Part shown: positions 1-13,300 of the stretch, piece after piece
Layout: every line of letters begins with the position of its first letter
How positions within the stretch are numbered: position 1 is the stretch's first letter
NCBI GenBank assembly: GCA_958299035.1
Contig: CATQJL010000001.1
Span: 1,984,001-2,048,000 of the forward strand
DNA: 64,000 bases
Direction of reading: 5' to 3'
Origin: Cylicocyclus nassatus
Taxonomy: Eukaryota > Nematoda > Chromadorea > Rhabditida > Strongylidae
Notes under the pieces: generated by a model
Database searches by the model: none
What the model saw: the letters and a program-made list of their open reading frames with translations, nothing else
What the model was told of the DNA's origin: nothing
Translations under genes and position numbers: made by a program

Positions 1-1221
1 AAACCAAAATTTGAAAAGTTTTGGATGCGCAGAAAGTTGAGATTTTATGAATCTTTCTTCAAATAGCCCTACAGATCTCTTGCTCGCTCACGCATATACA
101 CTCCACATCAGACGCTCATATGTGCTGTTGCTGTATTTTTCCTCAGCAAGAAATTAAGAGAACGGAAAGTTTTGTTTTTACTGAAGTGATGCTGTGCTGT
201 TCTCATACTAAAAGTTTTATACTACAACCCTTAGAAGTACAATGATAAATTTTTAGCTCCTTGTTAAGCTCAAATGTTGAATTAGGCGTGAAAAATCCGA
301 GCGAGGAAAGGAAGCTAAATTGCATAATAGAAACTTTAGATTTTGGTAAAATTTGAGGTGGATTGAAGCCTGTGCAAAAGCATAACCATCTTACAGAGCT
401 TGCTTTGCTCTATGGAACGGTTTTGATGTCTATTTAGAATAAGAAGTGTATGACTTATCACAGCGAAAACCTAAAAAATGAAAAGTCTTGTGGGACAACG
501 TAACAGATGAATTGAGTAAAATAAAAATTAAGTATGTTATCTTGGTGGTTCAATTGATGTTGGGAAGACCTCTCACACATTATCGAAGCTTTCATCACGT
601 ACATACGATTCGCAGAAGTGCTAGGGTCTTAAGCAGGAGCCTCTGTAAGTATGGAAGTACAGGTATATAGAAGCTTAAATGCCTGGGAAATGCATAAAGA
701 AATGCATCATTAAATGCTAATATTGATAATCGTAAAGGATGATGGATAGGTAAAGTAGACAAAGAAAAAGATCAGTGGACAATTTCTCAATGATGTGTAA
801 GCAACTGTTAGAAGATGTAGCTTGTTGGATTTGTTTGCGCTAAAGGGTATAGTGATGCATAGCCACCGGACACAGCCTAATGGGCCACTGGTCCTCACAA
901 GGTATGCACTAGCATAACATATGTGAAAGGCCCAGTAGTGGCAGAGGCCGCGCATATAGGCGAAATTTCTTCCTATGCGTGCTAAGTATTTTTGGCTCCC
1001 AAATACTTTATATGGCACTTGATGGAGTTCTGTTCTGTTTAATCTGCACTTTGTTACAAAAAGATGGAATAAAGTAATGCTTTTGATGGATAATCCATGA
1101 AGCTTTTTTGATACACACGATTAGATTATTGCTTTTTTCGACAAACCAAACCCTGCTTCCTCATCATACCTCATTCTTTATCTGTGATTTAGAATGCCTT
1201 ATTACACAATACTCCGTTTAG
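1..1221 (+). other. Upstream intronic DNA with a diverged palindromic-MITE fragment
   Basis: About 1-480 resembles one arm of the palindromic repeat at 28274-29357 (for example the GCTGTATTTTT stretch and the AGCTTGCTTTGCTCTAT stretch). From 480 to 1221 no coding exon or complete element is recognised. If the gene model is right, this is intron upstream of the 1222 exon. Confidence 0.4.
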
Positions 1222-1347
1222 AACGAAAAACAAGCTTACAAACATATGATCGACAAGCCAAATGTTCTGATCCGTGTTCACAAAGATGGCACAGTCCTTT
1301 ACTCAGTGAGAATATCGTTGGTGCTGTCCTGTCCTATGCATCTACAG
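1222..1347 (+). CDS. glc-2: GluCl exon: extracellular beta strands up to the first Cys-loop cysteine
   Basis: A 126-bp, 42-codon exon, phase 0 at both ends. The acceptor is TCCGTTTAG and the donor CAG/GTCGG. It begins [14 protein letters not shown] and ends [12 protein letters not shown], the stretch before and into the Cys-loop. The cysteine is residue 37. The preceding exon, expected to end in the conserved pre-NEK segment, was not found in 1-1221. Confidence 0.88.
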
Positions 1348-4300
1348 GTCGGTTTCTATTTCATGTTGTAAATCTTCATGAATTTTTTTTCGAACAAAAT
1401 TTCACATATAGTGATCGCCAAAAAGTTGCGGACAAGCCGCTTTTCTTTTTTCATCGCTCGTTTTCAAATGGAAAACAAAGATGAAAAAATGATTGGGTTG
1501 CATGAGATGATAGAACTCTTCAAGAGCTACAATTCATACATTACATCTTCTGAAAACATGCATTCCAAAATTTTCAAAATTCTTTTTCTAGAAAAAAGAA
1601 AGAAAAAAAAGTCCGAAATTAGACGCGTCACAATGTTGCGGACAATAATTCTTCGAACGCGAAAATTTTCCTTTAGGTTTTTGTTTGGATCAAAAACAGA
1701 GTTTTCGTGACAGATAATCTTATATATAAAGCTGAATGTATGTTTGTCTGTATGTCTGTCTGTATGTCTGTACGTATGTTCCGAATAGAAAATTCCATTT
1801 CTGAACCAATCCGGACCAAACTTGGCACACATACACTTCGGGCCCCGGCGGGTGTCATAGACTACTTTTCGTCATCGATCGATATCAATTTTATCGATTT
1901 TTTGCAAAATTTGAGCTACGAAGCTGGGAGTTGGCACAGGGGGGTAATCGAGCATGCTGATTACGAATATAATAATGACAGGGCCGGGCGGAGCCGGGTA
2001 AGTCAACTAGTCGTACTATAATGCAGGGATCATCGAGGTGCATAATCATGTAGTGGTTACTTTCAAAAAAAAACCAAGCTTGAATTTTGTATTGCTTTGA
2101 TTTTTATTTTCAAAAAAACTTCTGATTACCTTTTTCAAGCCAGATTTCTTCACATGGAAACCTATTCAAAACATCCTAACAAAGCTGTGCAGATAAAATG
2201 GATGCTCCTTGCCCTCCTCTATGCATCGGACGTGTGCTGGTGAGTTTTTTTTTGCTGAAAATGGCTCTTGACAGTGCGTGCACATGACCCCATCTGCACC
2301 TCACCACTAACTTGCACCGCTTTGCAGGCTTGTAGCTCTTCCAGCAGTCATTATACGAGCCTGCAAGTAAGCTTCTTCGAAAGAGCGCAACATCCTCGAC
2401 ACGATGGTATGCAAATAGTGGAGCTTGGGAAGTCCCCGAGATTTTATGGATGGGGTGAAAAAGCGCAGCCTTGAAGGTGACTGCTGTAAAAGCTCTTATC
2501 AATATCAAAACAGTCCTAGAGCTTCGAAATGGATCTATTACAAGAAAATTGACAGTTTCAAAGTTCTAGGATGAAAGTGGTAGCGAAAGGAGCTTTGTTC
2601 AACATCAGCTAAAAAATGCTTAGCCTACACTGAAGCTGCTGCGCTCTTTTGCCCCATCCGTAAAATTTCCGAGGCTCCCCAAAATTCACTCATTTGCAAA
2701 CCATCGTGTCGAGGAAGTCACGCTCTTTCAAATGACCCTACCTGCAGGCTCGTGAATCGACTGCTGGTCGAGCTACAAGCCTGCAAATCGGTGCAAGTCA
2801 GTGGTGTGGTGCAGGTGGGTTCATCTGCACGCGCTGCCAAGAGCCATCTTCAGCAAACAAACCCAGCACGCGTTCGATGCATATCGTCTGCGCCCCAGAG
2901 AGGTTCCCATAGGTCTCACTGCCTTTCGCACTTTTGAACGTGTTAACTTCGGGCACTTCCGTTGAAATCTCAGGAGAAACGTGTCAAAAAGAGCGAAAGG
3001 CAGCGTCGCACCACGTACGCACGCTGGTTCACATGGGAACCTCTCCGGGGCGCAGACGGTAGAGGATGGCAAAGAGCATCATTTTACCAAACGCTCCATT
3101 GGGATGCCTTGAGTAGGTTTCCATGTGAAGAAATTTGCTTTGAAAGAGAAACATAGAAATCACTTTTCCGAAAAAAAGCTAAGCAAAATTCAAGCTTGCG
3201 GTTTTTCTTGGAAGAACCACTACCTGATTGTTGTCCTCGATGAGCTCTATGATATAGTCTGCTTACCTGTCCGGAAAACTTCTGTTTTTGCTCCAAAAAA
3301 GACCTGAAAGAAAATTTTCGCGTCTGAAGAATTATTGCCCGCGACATTATGACGCGGCCATTTTCGGACTTTTTTTAAAAAAAGATTTATAAAATTTTTA
3401 GGATACACATTTTCCAGAAAGCGCAATGTGTGGTTGTAGCGTTGTAGCTTTTGAAGAGCTCTATAACCTCATGCAATCCAGTCATTTTTCATCTTTGTTT
3501 TCTATCCGAAAATGAGCGATTAAGACAGGAGGACGGCTTGTCCGCAACTTTTTGGCGATCACTGTATAATATAGTGCACACAGCTAATATGATTTCAAAA
3601 AATCTCAAAATAGCCCAACAGTTAATGCTTACCATTTGATCATCTTAGATGTCGAAATCTTGCAAAGGCTGTTTCCATTTACATCTTTCGTCACAAATTC
3701 ATCGACAATTACCAGAATTTATTTTCTTTGCAACATCATTATCCCATGTTACTCATAATGCTACAAAAAGGACAGGATAACCTTCAGCATCTTTAACTCA
3801 AGCATGCTGGTGGTCCCCTTCATAGTTCGAAGATGCAGTCAATCCTTACCGAACATTGCAGATTTGCTGGCTCAGCCGTTATTTGATTAGTTTCCCCAGG
3901 ATGCCTTGCTACTTCTGCCGGTGCGTGCAAAGCTTGAATCAGGGGCGAGGGTCGGTTCCCGAACCAACTGGTCATAACGGCACTAATTCCGTTGCATCAC
4001 TTGTTCATTTTGGCCGTGAGGTCTTGATAGCATTCGATGCAGCATTTCATTCTCTTTCTGAAGATTATAAGCTCTCGAATTACCACAATCTGCGACTCAT
4101 GCTTTTTGAGATGCTCATGTCTCACTTTTCTGAATGTTTATATCATTCCTTCAAAGGAGTCCAAGTAACGAGTGTGTAGAGCAAACCCTACAAGAACAAA
4201 ACGTTTTTTTTGTTTTTCCATAAATCGTCATATTTTTTAATAGAATTCTAATTGATGCTATCAACTCTATACTCTATACTTGGTCAACTCAAACGTGAAA

Positions 4301-7300
4301 CGTCAAACGGTAAGCAGCTCGAGTGTCATTCGATGCAGCTTTTCCTGTTCTTTTAAAGGGTGTCTTTTGTTTCCGCTTCATCGAGCCTTCGGAGATCAAA
4401 CCATCATAATGTTTTGTGTGTTCTTCTTGTGCCGTACAGGTTGGTATGTGGTCCTTTATTAGTCAGTATCAACGGCCTTACATACGAAGAGTGCCCAGGT
4501 TGAAAACAGACGGAACTTGGAAACTATTGAACAATGTCCCATCATAATGTTTTCGAACGAGCCCCGGGCTGTACCCGGAAATTCGAAGTTAGATATTTTG
4601 ATTCCGTTAACCCTCACGTTAAGCCATAATCTCCTCTCGGAAGTGTAAAATAAGTGTTAAGCCATAATTCCCTCTTGGAAGTTTCACATCTCAAAGATTT
4701 ATTGGTATTTAAAGCGTTTGTGTGACGTGGGTCTGCTCTGGTGGTTTTAGTAATAAAACTTCATGGAAATTATGGCGAGATATGGAAAGGAGAAAAATGT
4801 TGTGCTGTTTCCTGTAGGGTTTGCTCTATTCAAATGTAACTGGGCTTCTTCGGAAGGTCGGTGTAAAAATTTGGAAATTCTGTGAAACTCAAGCATTTCG
4901 AAAAGCATGCGTCACATGATGGTAATTTTCCGCGAACTCATTAACTAAGCTGCAGTTGTTTTGAGACCTTTAGGAAGAAGATGAAACGTTGCATCGAATG
5001 CTACCAAAATCTTACAAATCTTACAAAAAATTGTTTCTTTAAATGCATTAGATGTGGCGCTTTTTGAATAAAGCGAAATTACTTTTGAAATGACCTAATT
5101 TTTATATACAGGGTGTAACGAAAAATGTGAACACTGTCTGATCGTTAATAGCTCTCTTGCTTTCACGGCTTTCGCCGTGCTTGAGGTATCATTTCATTCT
5201 ATAGGGCGAAGTTCAACTTAGACTTACAGTATGGACCGAATCACCAACCACTCTTTATTACTGTAGGGTTACGGCCTGAACTTCCAGCATAAAACGCTAC
5301 TATGGGATGGGCCTTTGATAAAAAGTCCAAAAAAAGTCTGGAGATTTGTGTAGTAGGATTTCCAGACGTGCTGATTTATACATGACCAGGGTCAAGCGTG
5401 GGGTGTGGCATGCCACACATGGGGAGTCGTATTGAGGAATCAGGCAGGGGGGATCGTTTTCAAGGCTGCTCGCATAACATGATATTCGTTAACAAGTCAA
5501 ATAGGCCCGTCATGCAAAATACTAGCACATTGATGTTTGACCCATTATCGTATACGTGCAGTAAGCATAATTGAAGATCTGTAAAGCATAAGAGCATCGT
5601 TTTGTAATAAGCAAGTAAAATAATCCTTTCAAGTTCCAGCGAATTCTAAGGTTTCCGAACACAGGACCACCTAAGTGAGATGGTCGTTTTCAAACATGTT
5701 ACTTTGTTTCAAAGGTAAGTTGACTGCTTCTTTTTGCGCTTAATACAAAGAACTACTATTTCTTTGTTCATATTAGAAATCCTACTTCAACTGACCTTCA
5801 AATTAAGGAATCAAGAGCAAGCCAAAATCTCGTTTGTTGTATTTTTCGTTTTCAAAATCTCAGGCTAGAGAAGACCAATCAGGCTCAAATCACTTTAACG
5901 TAAATTAGGGAGCTTAGGCTATTGAATGTATACATTCTTGTCGCCTTCTTTTGCGATTACGTAGTGGACTTAGCGTGTTACCGTATCCCAATATTTTCGC
6001 AGTATTTTACCAGTATTTTACATTTGCATGGTAAGGAAAAATGATTATATCTTGCTCTTGAAGAAATGTTTTCTTATGAAATTTCTGCTACTCAAATAAG
6101 AAGGTTAACCAGTAACAACAATATTAAACGCAGCTATTTGATCTGTTTGAAGGTAAGTTGCGGCTACCACAGCTTTTTAGGGGTGGTGCCACACCCCATT
6201 AACTATTAAGTTGTCCGGAAAATAATGTCGCTTTTTATTTTAACATGCAAAATCGTGGCAGGGTGAGTACGAAAGTAAGTAAATGGGGTACCAACCAATA
6301 GATCAAAACAAGCTCTACAAAATGAAGCTCGATCCTTTGCGCCAGGTTTGATTTGCGTGAAGTTTGGGGCCAAATTTCACAAGGCACTAAAGATCTAAAA
6401 AAACGAAAAAAATCGCATCTCTGCTCAGAAAAGCCTTGGGAACCCCTAACTTGCTCACGCGTGGACTCACTACACGAGACACTCGTATGCACGTTTTCGC
6501 GGTTTTTCCATGGCTGAAAATTGGGAAAACGAAATTCGGCACATTTTTGCCAAAACAACCCTGAGCTTCTCTGACATGGGTGATTCTGTAGCATGAACCT
6601 GTAACCTAACCTGTACATGCCTGTGCAAATTGGAGTTCCATAAGACGTCTATAAACCGAGATACGATTTTTCGGATATCTAAAATTTTTTATTTGGATTC
6701 GAACTTCAGGTGGAGCACGATTTCCGCATAGGTTTGTAAACCGTCTTGTAGAGCTTGCTTTGCTCTTTCAAATGATACCCCGTTCGCTATTTTTTATGGT
6801 CATTCTCTCGCGGTAGGATGGCATGCGACATTATTTTCCGGACAACGTAATATATTAAAGAAACAGTTTTAGCGAAGTTTATTTATATGAATCGATAGCC
6901 TAGACCTCTTAGATTTCATAGGAGTGATTTGAGCCTGACTTGTCTTCTTAGCCCTGAGTAATATTTGGTGAAAGCACAGCCACTAAAAGCGAAAAATAGA
7001 AATAACAAGATCTTGGTTGGCTTCTAATTCCAAAGTTAGGTCTTTTGAAGCGAAATTTCTGAAGCGGCCAAAGAAGGGTAATACTTTGTCTTGAGTGCAA
7101 TAACAGCTAGCTATTTCACCTTTGAAAACTAATCATGCTGGAAAATGGCAATTTTACTTAGGTGAACCAGTATCTTGAAACTCCAGAATTCGCTCAAACA
7201 TTGTCTACAGGAGTTACTTGACATGCTTATTATGTATATGTCTCCCACTATGTTTGGCAGAGCCTTCAAGTAATGCGTATATTGTTTAGAGGGTCTTATT

Positions 7301-10300
7301 GAGACAGCAATAAGAGGGGGGGGGTCGTAACCAGCGACTGTGTGCCACACCTCTTACTTGACCCTGTACATGACTTTTCACCAGTTTTTCGAGCTTTCCT
7401 GATGGCGTATTCACTTTTCTGGCGAATATTGAAAAATCAGTTGTTACCATAAATCTGAAGTAACTCAAATAGTAATCTGAATAAATAACAAATAATAATC
7501 TGAAAGAAGCAATATACTGAAGTGCAAATTTCATATTTAGAATCAGCGACTTCGATTAGTTCACTTCGAGAGTTTCTGGCTTGTTCGGCTTTCTTTCTGA
7601 TGCCAAATACTGGCAAAATACCGCTTTCAATTGCTTGAAATCCTCCTCGAAGTTCCTACAGTAATCTTACAGTAATGAAGAGCAATCAATAATTCTTTCT
7701 ACATGGCAAATCTAAGTTGAATTTCACTTTACAGAAAGGTACCTCAAGGTCGGCTAAAGGCTACTCATGACGAAGGCGCAGAAGCAAAATCAGTCAAGCG
7801 GGCGCGAACATGGCGTGCGCGTATCTTCACCATTTCAAATCCTGTGCCCCATGCGCTCTGCGGCTGATAAAGCCGCGTTTGCGCCCGAAGATATTGCGCC
7901 CTCGTCATGCAGCAGCGTATATATAGGGTGTCCCAAAAGTATGTATACACTGTTTGGTCGTCAGTATCTCTCTTCCCAGGGAGTCTTTACCTACCTTGAG
8001 GCACCGTTTTGTAGAGCTGGCTTCAACTTAGATTTACAGTATAAAGGAACCACCTCACTTTTCGGTACTGTAGGATTATGGTAGGAACTTTTGGCTTACA
8101 GCATCATTTTGAATTAGGCTGTTTCAATGAAAAAATTCCAAAAATTCTGAAAAGTGGTGTACCAGGGATTTTACATGCGCTGATTTCATTACTCAACTTT
8201 TTAGGAGTTTGTAAAGCTTTTCAGGGTGTGACTGCAAGTTTAGGGAGCACAGTGGAAACGGCTATTACGGTTTACGGGGTATAAGTCATGAAGGAAGCAT
8301 CGCGGTCAAATGCAAAGTTCATGATTAGTTTGAGCGACTTTAATTAGCCTAGTGCAAGAGTTTGCAGGCTGTTTGGTTTACATTCCTAAGGTGGAACAGG
8401 ACCTTCAATGGCTCAAAACCCTTTTGTAGTTCCTACCGTAATCCTACAGTAGCGATGAAGATAGTTGATTCGCTCGATGCTGTAAATCTAAGTTAAAGCC
8501 TACTCTACAAAATGTTACCTGAAGGTAGGCAAAGGACTTTCAGGGAAGGGAGAATCAATGATCAAACAGTTTATGCATACTTTTGGGACACCCTGTATAT
8601 ATATTAGGTTGGTCTGAAAGTTCTTGCGCATCATTTTCAAAAAATCATAACTTCCTTGACACTTGACGGATTTCGTTGGGATTACATGTATTCGAAAGAG
8701 GAATCTATGCTCTTTACAGCCTTCCCTCCGGCATGAATTACTCTGGAAAACTTCAAGAGTTAGAAGCAGTTGAATAAAATCAGTCAAGATTGGCATTTTT
8801 CGAGCTGGGTCACGAAAAATTCTGAAAGTATTTTTATTTGATAGAGAAAATTATGCTCATTACAATGTACCTTTTTCATGAATTAAAACGAAAAAGATCG
8901 AGAGTTAGGAGCAAATAAACAGAATTTCTTCAGTTTTGCAATTTTTGAGCATGCTCAAAAAAGCCTTAAAACGTCACAGAAAAGACGGGAAAGTCATAAA
9001 CATGGGTTTTGTGACCTTCTCTTTCTAGCTGAATGGAAATCGTGCTAATCGAGAGCAATTTTGTTTTGCGTGATTTTGTTGGATTTTCGGGCCTGCGTTT
9101 TTTACGAAAATCAAAACTGCTCTCGATTAGCTCGAAACTTGCTCAGCTAGAAAGAGAAGGCCGCAAAACCCATGTCTATGACTTTCCCGTCTTTTCTGAG
9201 ACTTTTCTAATATATTAGGTCGTCCGATAATTTCTGTTACACTTTTTATTTTGATTCTTAGAAATCTCAGAAGCTTTGGAAAGATCTCATGCTCACGGCT
9301 ATGAGCAGGGTCAAAAGGCCTATACAAGGGTACCGTCGCATCCGCGATCCGTGCGCAAAACGCCCACTTTGTGGCTGAAAATCCGTTTCTTGCCACTTTT
9401 GTAAATGAGCTGGCGTTTTCGCAGGTGATGAGCGGACAATGTGGTAATCAGGTAAGGCATAGTCTATAGCGTTTAGCTAATATGGGGGATGGGGGGGATG
9501 TCTGCACACGTTTTTCTGAGCGGTTCAAATCTCAGTGTGCTCCATCCTTGCAGTCATCGAAATTTTTACGGAGAAAACGTCTTCAAAAATTTTCAAAAAA
9601 TCATTTTTATGTTTTTTGCATTCACTTCTATGCGATGCACATAAAAGGAAGAATTTAAGAAAGTTTTCAAAGTTTTTTGATATTTTTTCACCCCTCGTTT
9701 TTAAAATGCTAGAGGCACCGGAATGCCTCCATCTAACAAGGGAACGATCCCAACTTAAGGTGGCAAATTGGAATAAACTACCTTCCATCTGCGACAATGT
9801 TATCTGGAACAAGTTATGAAAGGTTAAAAACGTGAAATAACGGGGCTTTTAGTGCATAATTCGCTTCAAAATCCAACTTGGGAGTGTATGATTAGCTTGA
9901 TATTGAGTGTACTGATTTCAGGGAATGCTGACACTCTAAAGAACACAAATAAGTGTTTTTGAACAACTAAATTCCAAGGTATTGCTATGTATATTTGCCA
10001 AATTTGGACTTTTCATTGCTCATAGCTTTTACCAAAGAACTTTAGTTGCTTTTTAGCTGTTCAAAAACATTTATTTGCATTTCTTTTGAATGTGAGGATT
10101 CCGTGAAATCAGTACACCCAATATGATGGTAGTCGTGCACTTCCAAGTTGGATTTTAAAGGCAGCGTCCAGGCAGATCTGGACCTATGGGGCTTTTACGT
10201 GGAAAGTACTTTTGGGGCCCTAACTAAGGCACTGCCCAAGCGGCAGCTCAGGTAGTGCTGTAATGGCTGAGATATTCCCCTCGAAACTGGACCCCGCGAC

Positions 10301-13300
10301 CGTGTTTCGCATGGATTCATGGCGCAAAGCGTGGATCCTGGCGCGAAACTGCCATAAATCCATGCGAATACGTTCGCGGGGGCCAGTTTCGAGGGGAATA
10401 TCTCAGCCATTAGAGCACTACCTGAGCTGCCGCTTGGGCAGTGCCTTAGTTAGGGCCCCGAAAGTAACTTTCCACGTAAAAGCCCCATAGGTCCAGATCT
10501 GCCTGGACACTGCCTTTAAAGCAAATTATGCATCAAACCCCCCGCTACTTCACATTTTTAACCTTTCATAACTTCTTCCAGATAACGTTGTCGCAGATAT
10601 GGAAGGTAGATTTGGAATTAGCTCATCAAGACGCATCTGATGATATGCGGTTTATTCCAATTCGCCACCTTAAGTTGGGATCGTTCCCTTGTAGGAGACA
10701 ATGCCAAAATACATTCTAAAAAAATTCCGGAAGAGGAAAAGCGCCGTAGGTGCAGAGAAAAAGATCAGACAAAAACTGAAAAATTTGACTGCTTTTACAA
10801 AACGCCGTAAACTCGTTGATCACTAGTGCCCTTGCGGCAACAATCATGCTGGTGGATAGACCCTGCTATGTCCTAAGCGTGTTGCAAATTTGAGGTTTTC
10901 AGAAAGCTTCTGGAATTTCCTAGAAATTTTAGAAAAAAGTGTGACAGGAGTTATCCGTCAACCTAATATATTAGGTTGGTTCGAAAGTTCTTGCGCATCG
11001 TTTTCAAAAAAGCATAACTTCTGTGCCACTCAGTGGAATTCGTTGAAATTATATATATTCGAAAGAGGTCTCTATGCTCTTCACAACATTTCCTCAGCCA
11101 TGTATTACTTTGAGGAACTTCGAGAGTTACAAGCAGTTGAAGGAAATCAGTCGAGACTTTCATTTTTCGAGCGTATTTTCATTTGATAGAGAAAATTATG
11201 CTCATTACAATGGTACCTTTTTCATGAATTAAAACGAAAAAGATCGAGAGTTAGGAGCAAATAAACAGAATTTCTTCAGTTTTGCAATTTTTGAGCATGC
11301 TTAAAAAAGCCTTAAAACGTCACAGAAAAGGCGGGAAAGTCATGAATATGGGTTTTGTGACATTCTCTTTCTAGATGAGCGAAAATCGTGCCAATCGGGA
11401 GCAATTTTTTTTCGTGATTTTTTCGGATTTTCGTGCCTGCGTTTTTCACGAAAATCAAAATCGCTCTCGATTAGCACGATTTCCATTCAGTCAGAAAGAG
11501 AAGGTCACAAAACCCATGTTCATGAATTTCCTGTCTTTTCTGAGACGTTTCTAGGCTTTTTTGAGCATGCTCAAAAATTGCAAAACTGAAGAAATTCTCT
11601 TTATTTGCTCCTAACTCCCAATCTTTTTTCGTTTCAATTCATGAAAAAGGTACCATTGTAATAAGCATAATTTTCTCTATTGAAAATACTTCCAGAATTT
11701 TTCGTGATCCAGCATGAAAAGTGTCAATCTTGACTGATTTGTTTCAATTGCTTCTAACTCTCGAACTTTCTCAAGCAATTTCATGACAAAGGCACTGCTG
11801 TAAAGAGAAAGGATTTTTCTTTCAAACAAAAATTCAAGGAATTTCACAGAGAAGGAAGGAAGTTACGATTTTTTGAAAAATCTGGCGAACGAAGTTTGTG
11901 ACCCACCTAATATACACAGGGTGTCCCAAAAAAATGTGCACACTGTTTGATTGTAAATAACCCTTTTGTGGTGAAGTGTTTCGAGAAACTTTAGGCAACA
12001 TTTTGTAGAGCGAGATTCGACTTAGATTTACGTAGAGCGGATCGCCGATCTCTCATTCTTACTGTAGGATTACTGTAGAAACTTTGAAGAGAGTTTTGAG
12101 CCATGAAAGGCCATATTTTGTTCCAAAACGAAAAAACCACCTGAAAACTTTCACATTGGGCTAACTAAAGTTGCTGATTCTAAATGCGAAGTTCGCAACT
12201 CTTCGTAACGCTTCATTAAAAAATTATGCGAAGTAAGCAGTAGCAGACGTTTTTAGGTGCTCCTAAAAAGTGCGGTTACACCGTTTAGAAAGCTTCTCAA
12301 CCTTGTAAGGAGTTGGGTATTGAACTCAGGGTCCATAAAAACTCTAATACACAAATTTCCACATTTCTTTGAAAATTTTTGAAACGGCCGCTTTTTTCAC
12401 AGTGGCACCATATATTTGAAGTTTATACCGTACTCCTACAGTAAGAATGAGAGATCGGCGATTTGCTCTACACTGTTGATCTAATTTGAAGCCAGCTCTA
12501 CAAAATGGCGCTCACCTCTTTTCGAAAGGCCTTATAATAAGAGAGTTATTCAAAATCAAACGGTGTGCACATTTTTTGGGACACCCTGTATATTATATAA
12601 TACATACATATTAGGTCGTTTCAAAAGTAGTTTCGCTTTTTTATAAACGGGCACCATATGTGGCCGAACAAAGGTTTCTAAGTGATCTTGGAGGCAGTCG
12701 ATGCAGAATTTCATTCTCTTCTAACGGTTATGAAAGTTTTGCAAAACAATCAATGAGCTTTCAGAAAATAACCAAAATCTGCGACCCATGCTTCTTGAGA
12801 TGGTCAAGTTTCACGATTTTTTAAAACTTTCATATCAATCCTCAGAAGGAATTTAAATAAAGATTCGATAGAGTAAACCTTATAGAATACAGTACTACTT
12901 TTTTCTCTTTCTCGTAGCTCGCCGTAATTTTTTAAAAGATTCTTTTAGCAGAACTATCGGATTATGAAGGCCCACCTCAGTCACAATCGCATAAAACATC
13001 ATAATTTTTCGGAATTTGAGCCTACCAAGATGATACTATGAGTTAGCATCAATTTTACAAAGCAAATGGGGGTTTACGCGTTCGAAATATCAAATTTCGA
13101 GTTTTCGGGTACAGCCTGGGGCTCCTTAAAAAAATGAGTTATGATGATTTTATCCTCAGAAACTAAACGAATCGGAAACAAAAAACACCCATTAGAAAGA
13201 GGAGAAAATGCTGCATTAAATAGGGTACGAGCTGCTCTTCTTTTGATGTTTTACGAGGATTTAGCTGCCCAAGCTTGGAAATCGGTAGCACCAGTTAAAA

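Larger units (their letters stand above)
5109..7765. mobile_element. CAGGGTGT-type palindromic MITE split by a hAT element
   Basis: The left terminus CAGGGTGTAACGAAAAATGT follows TA. The arm continues to 5386 and resumes at 7375, where the opposite arm reads GTTCCTACAGTAATCTTACA. The outer right terminus is lost near 7765. It belongs with the intact copies at 7924, 11917, 55244 and 59004. Confidence 0.6.
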
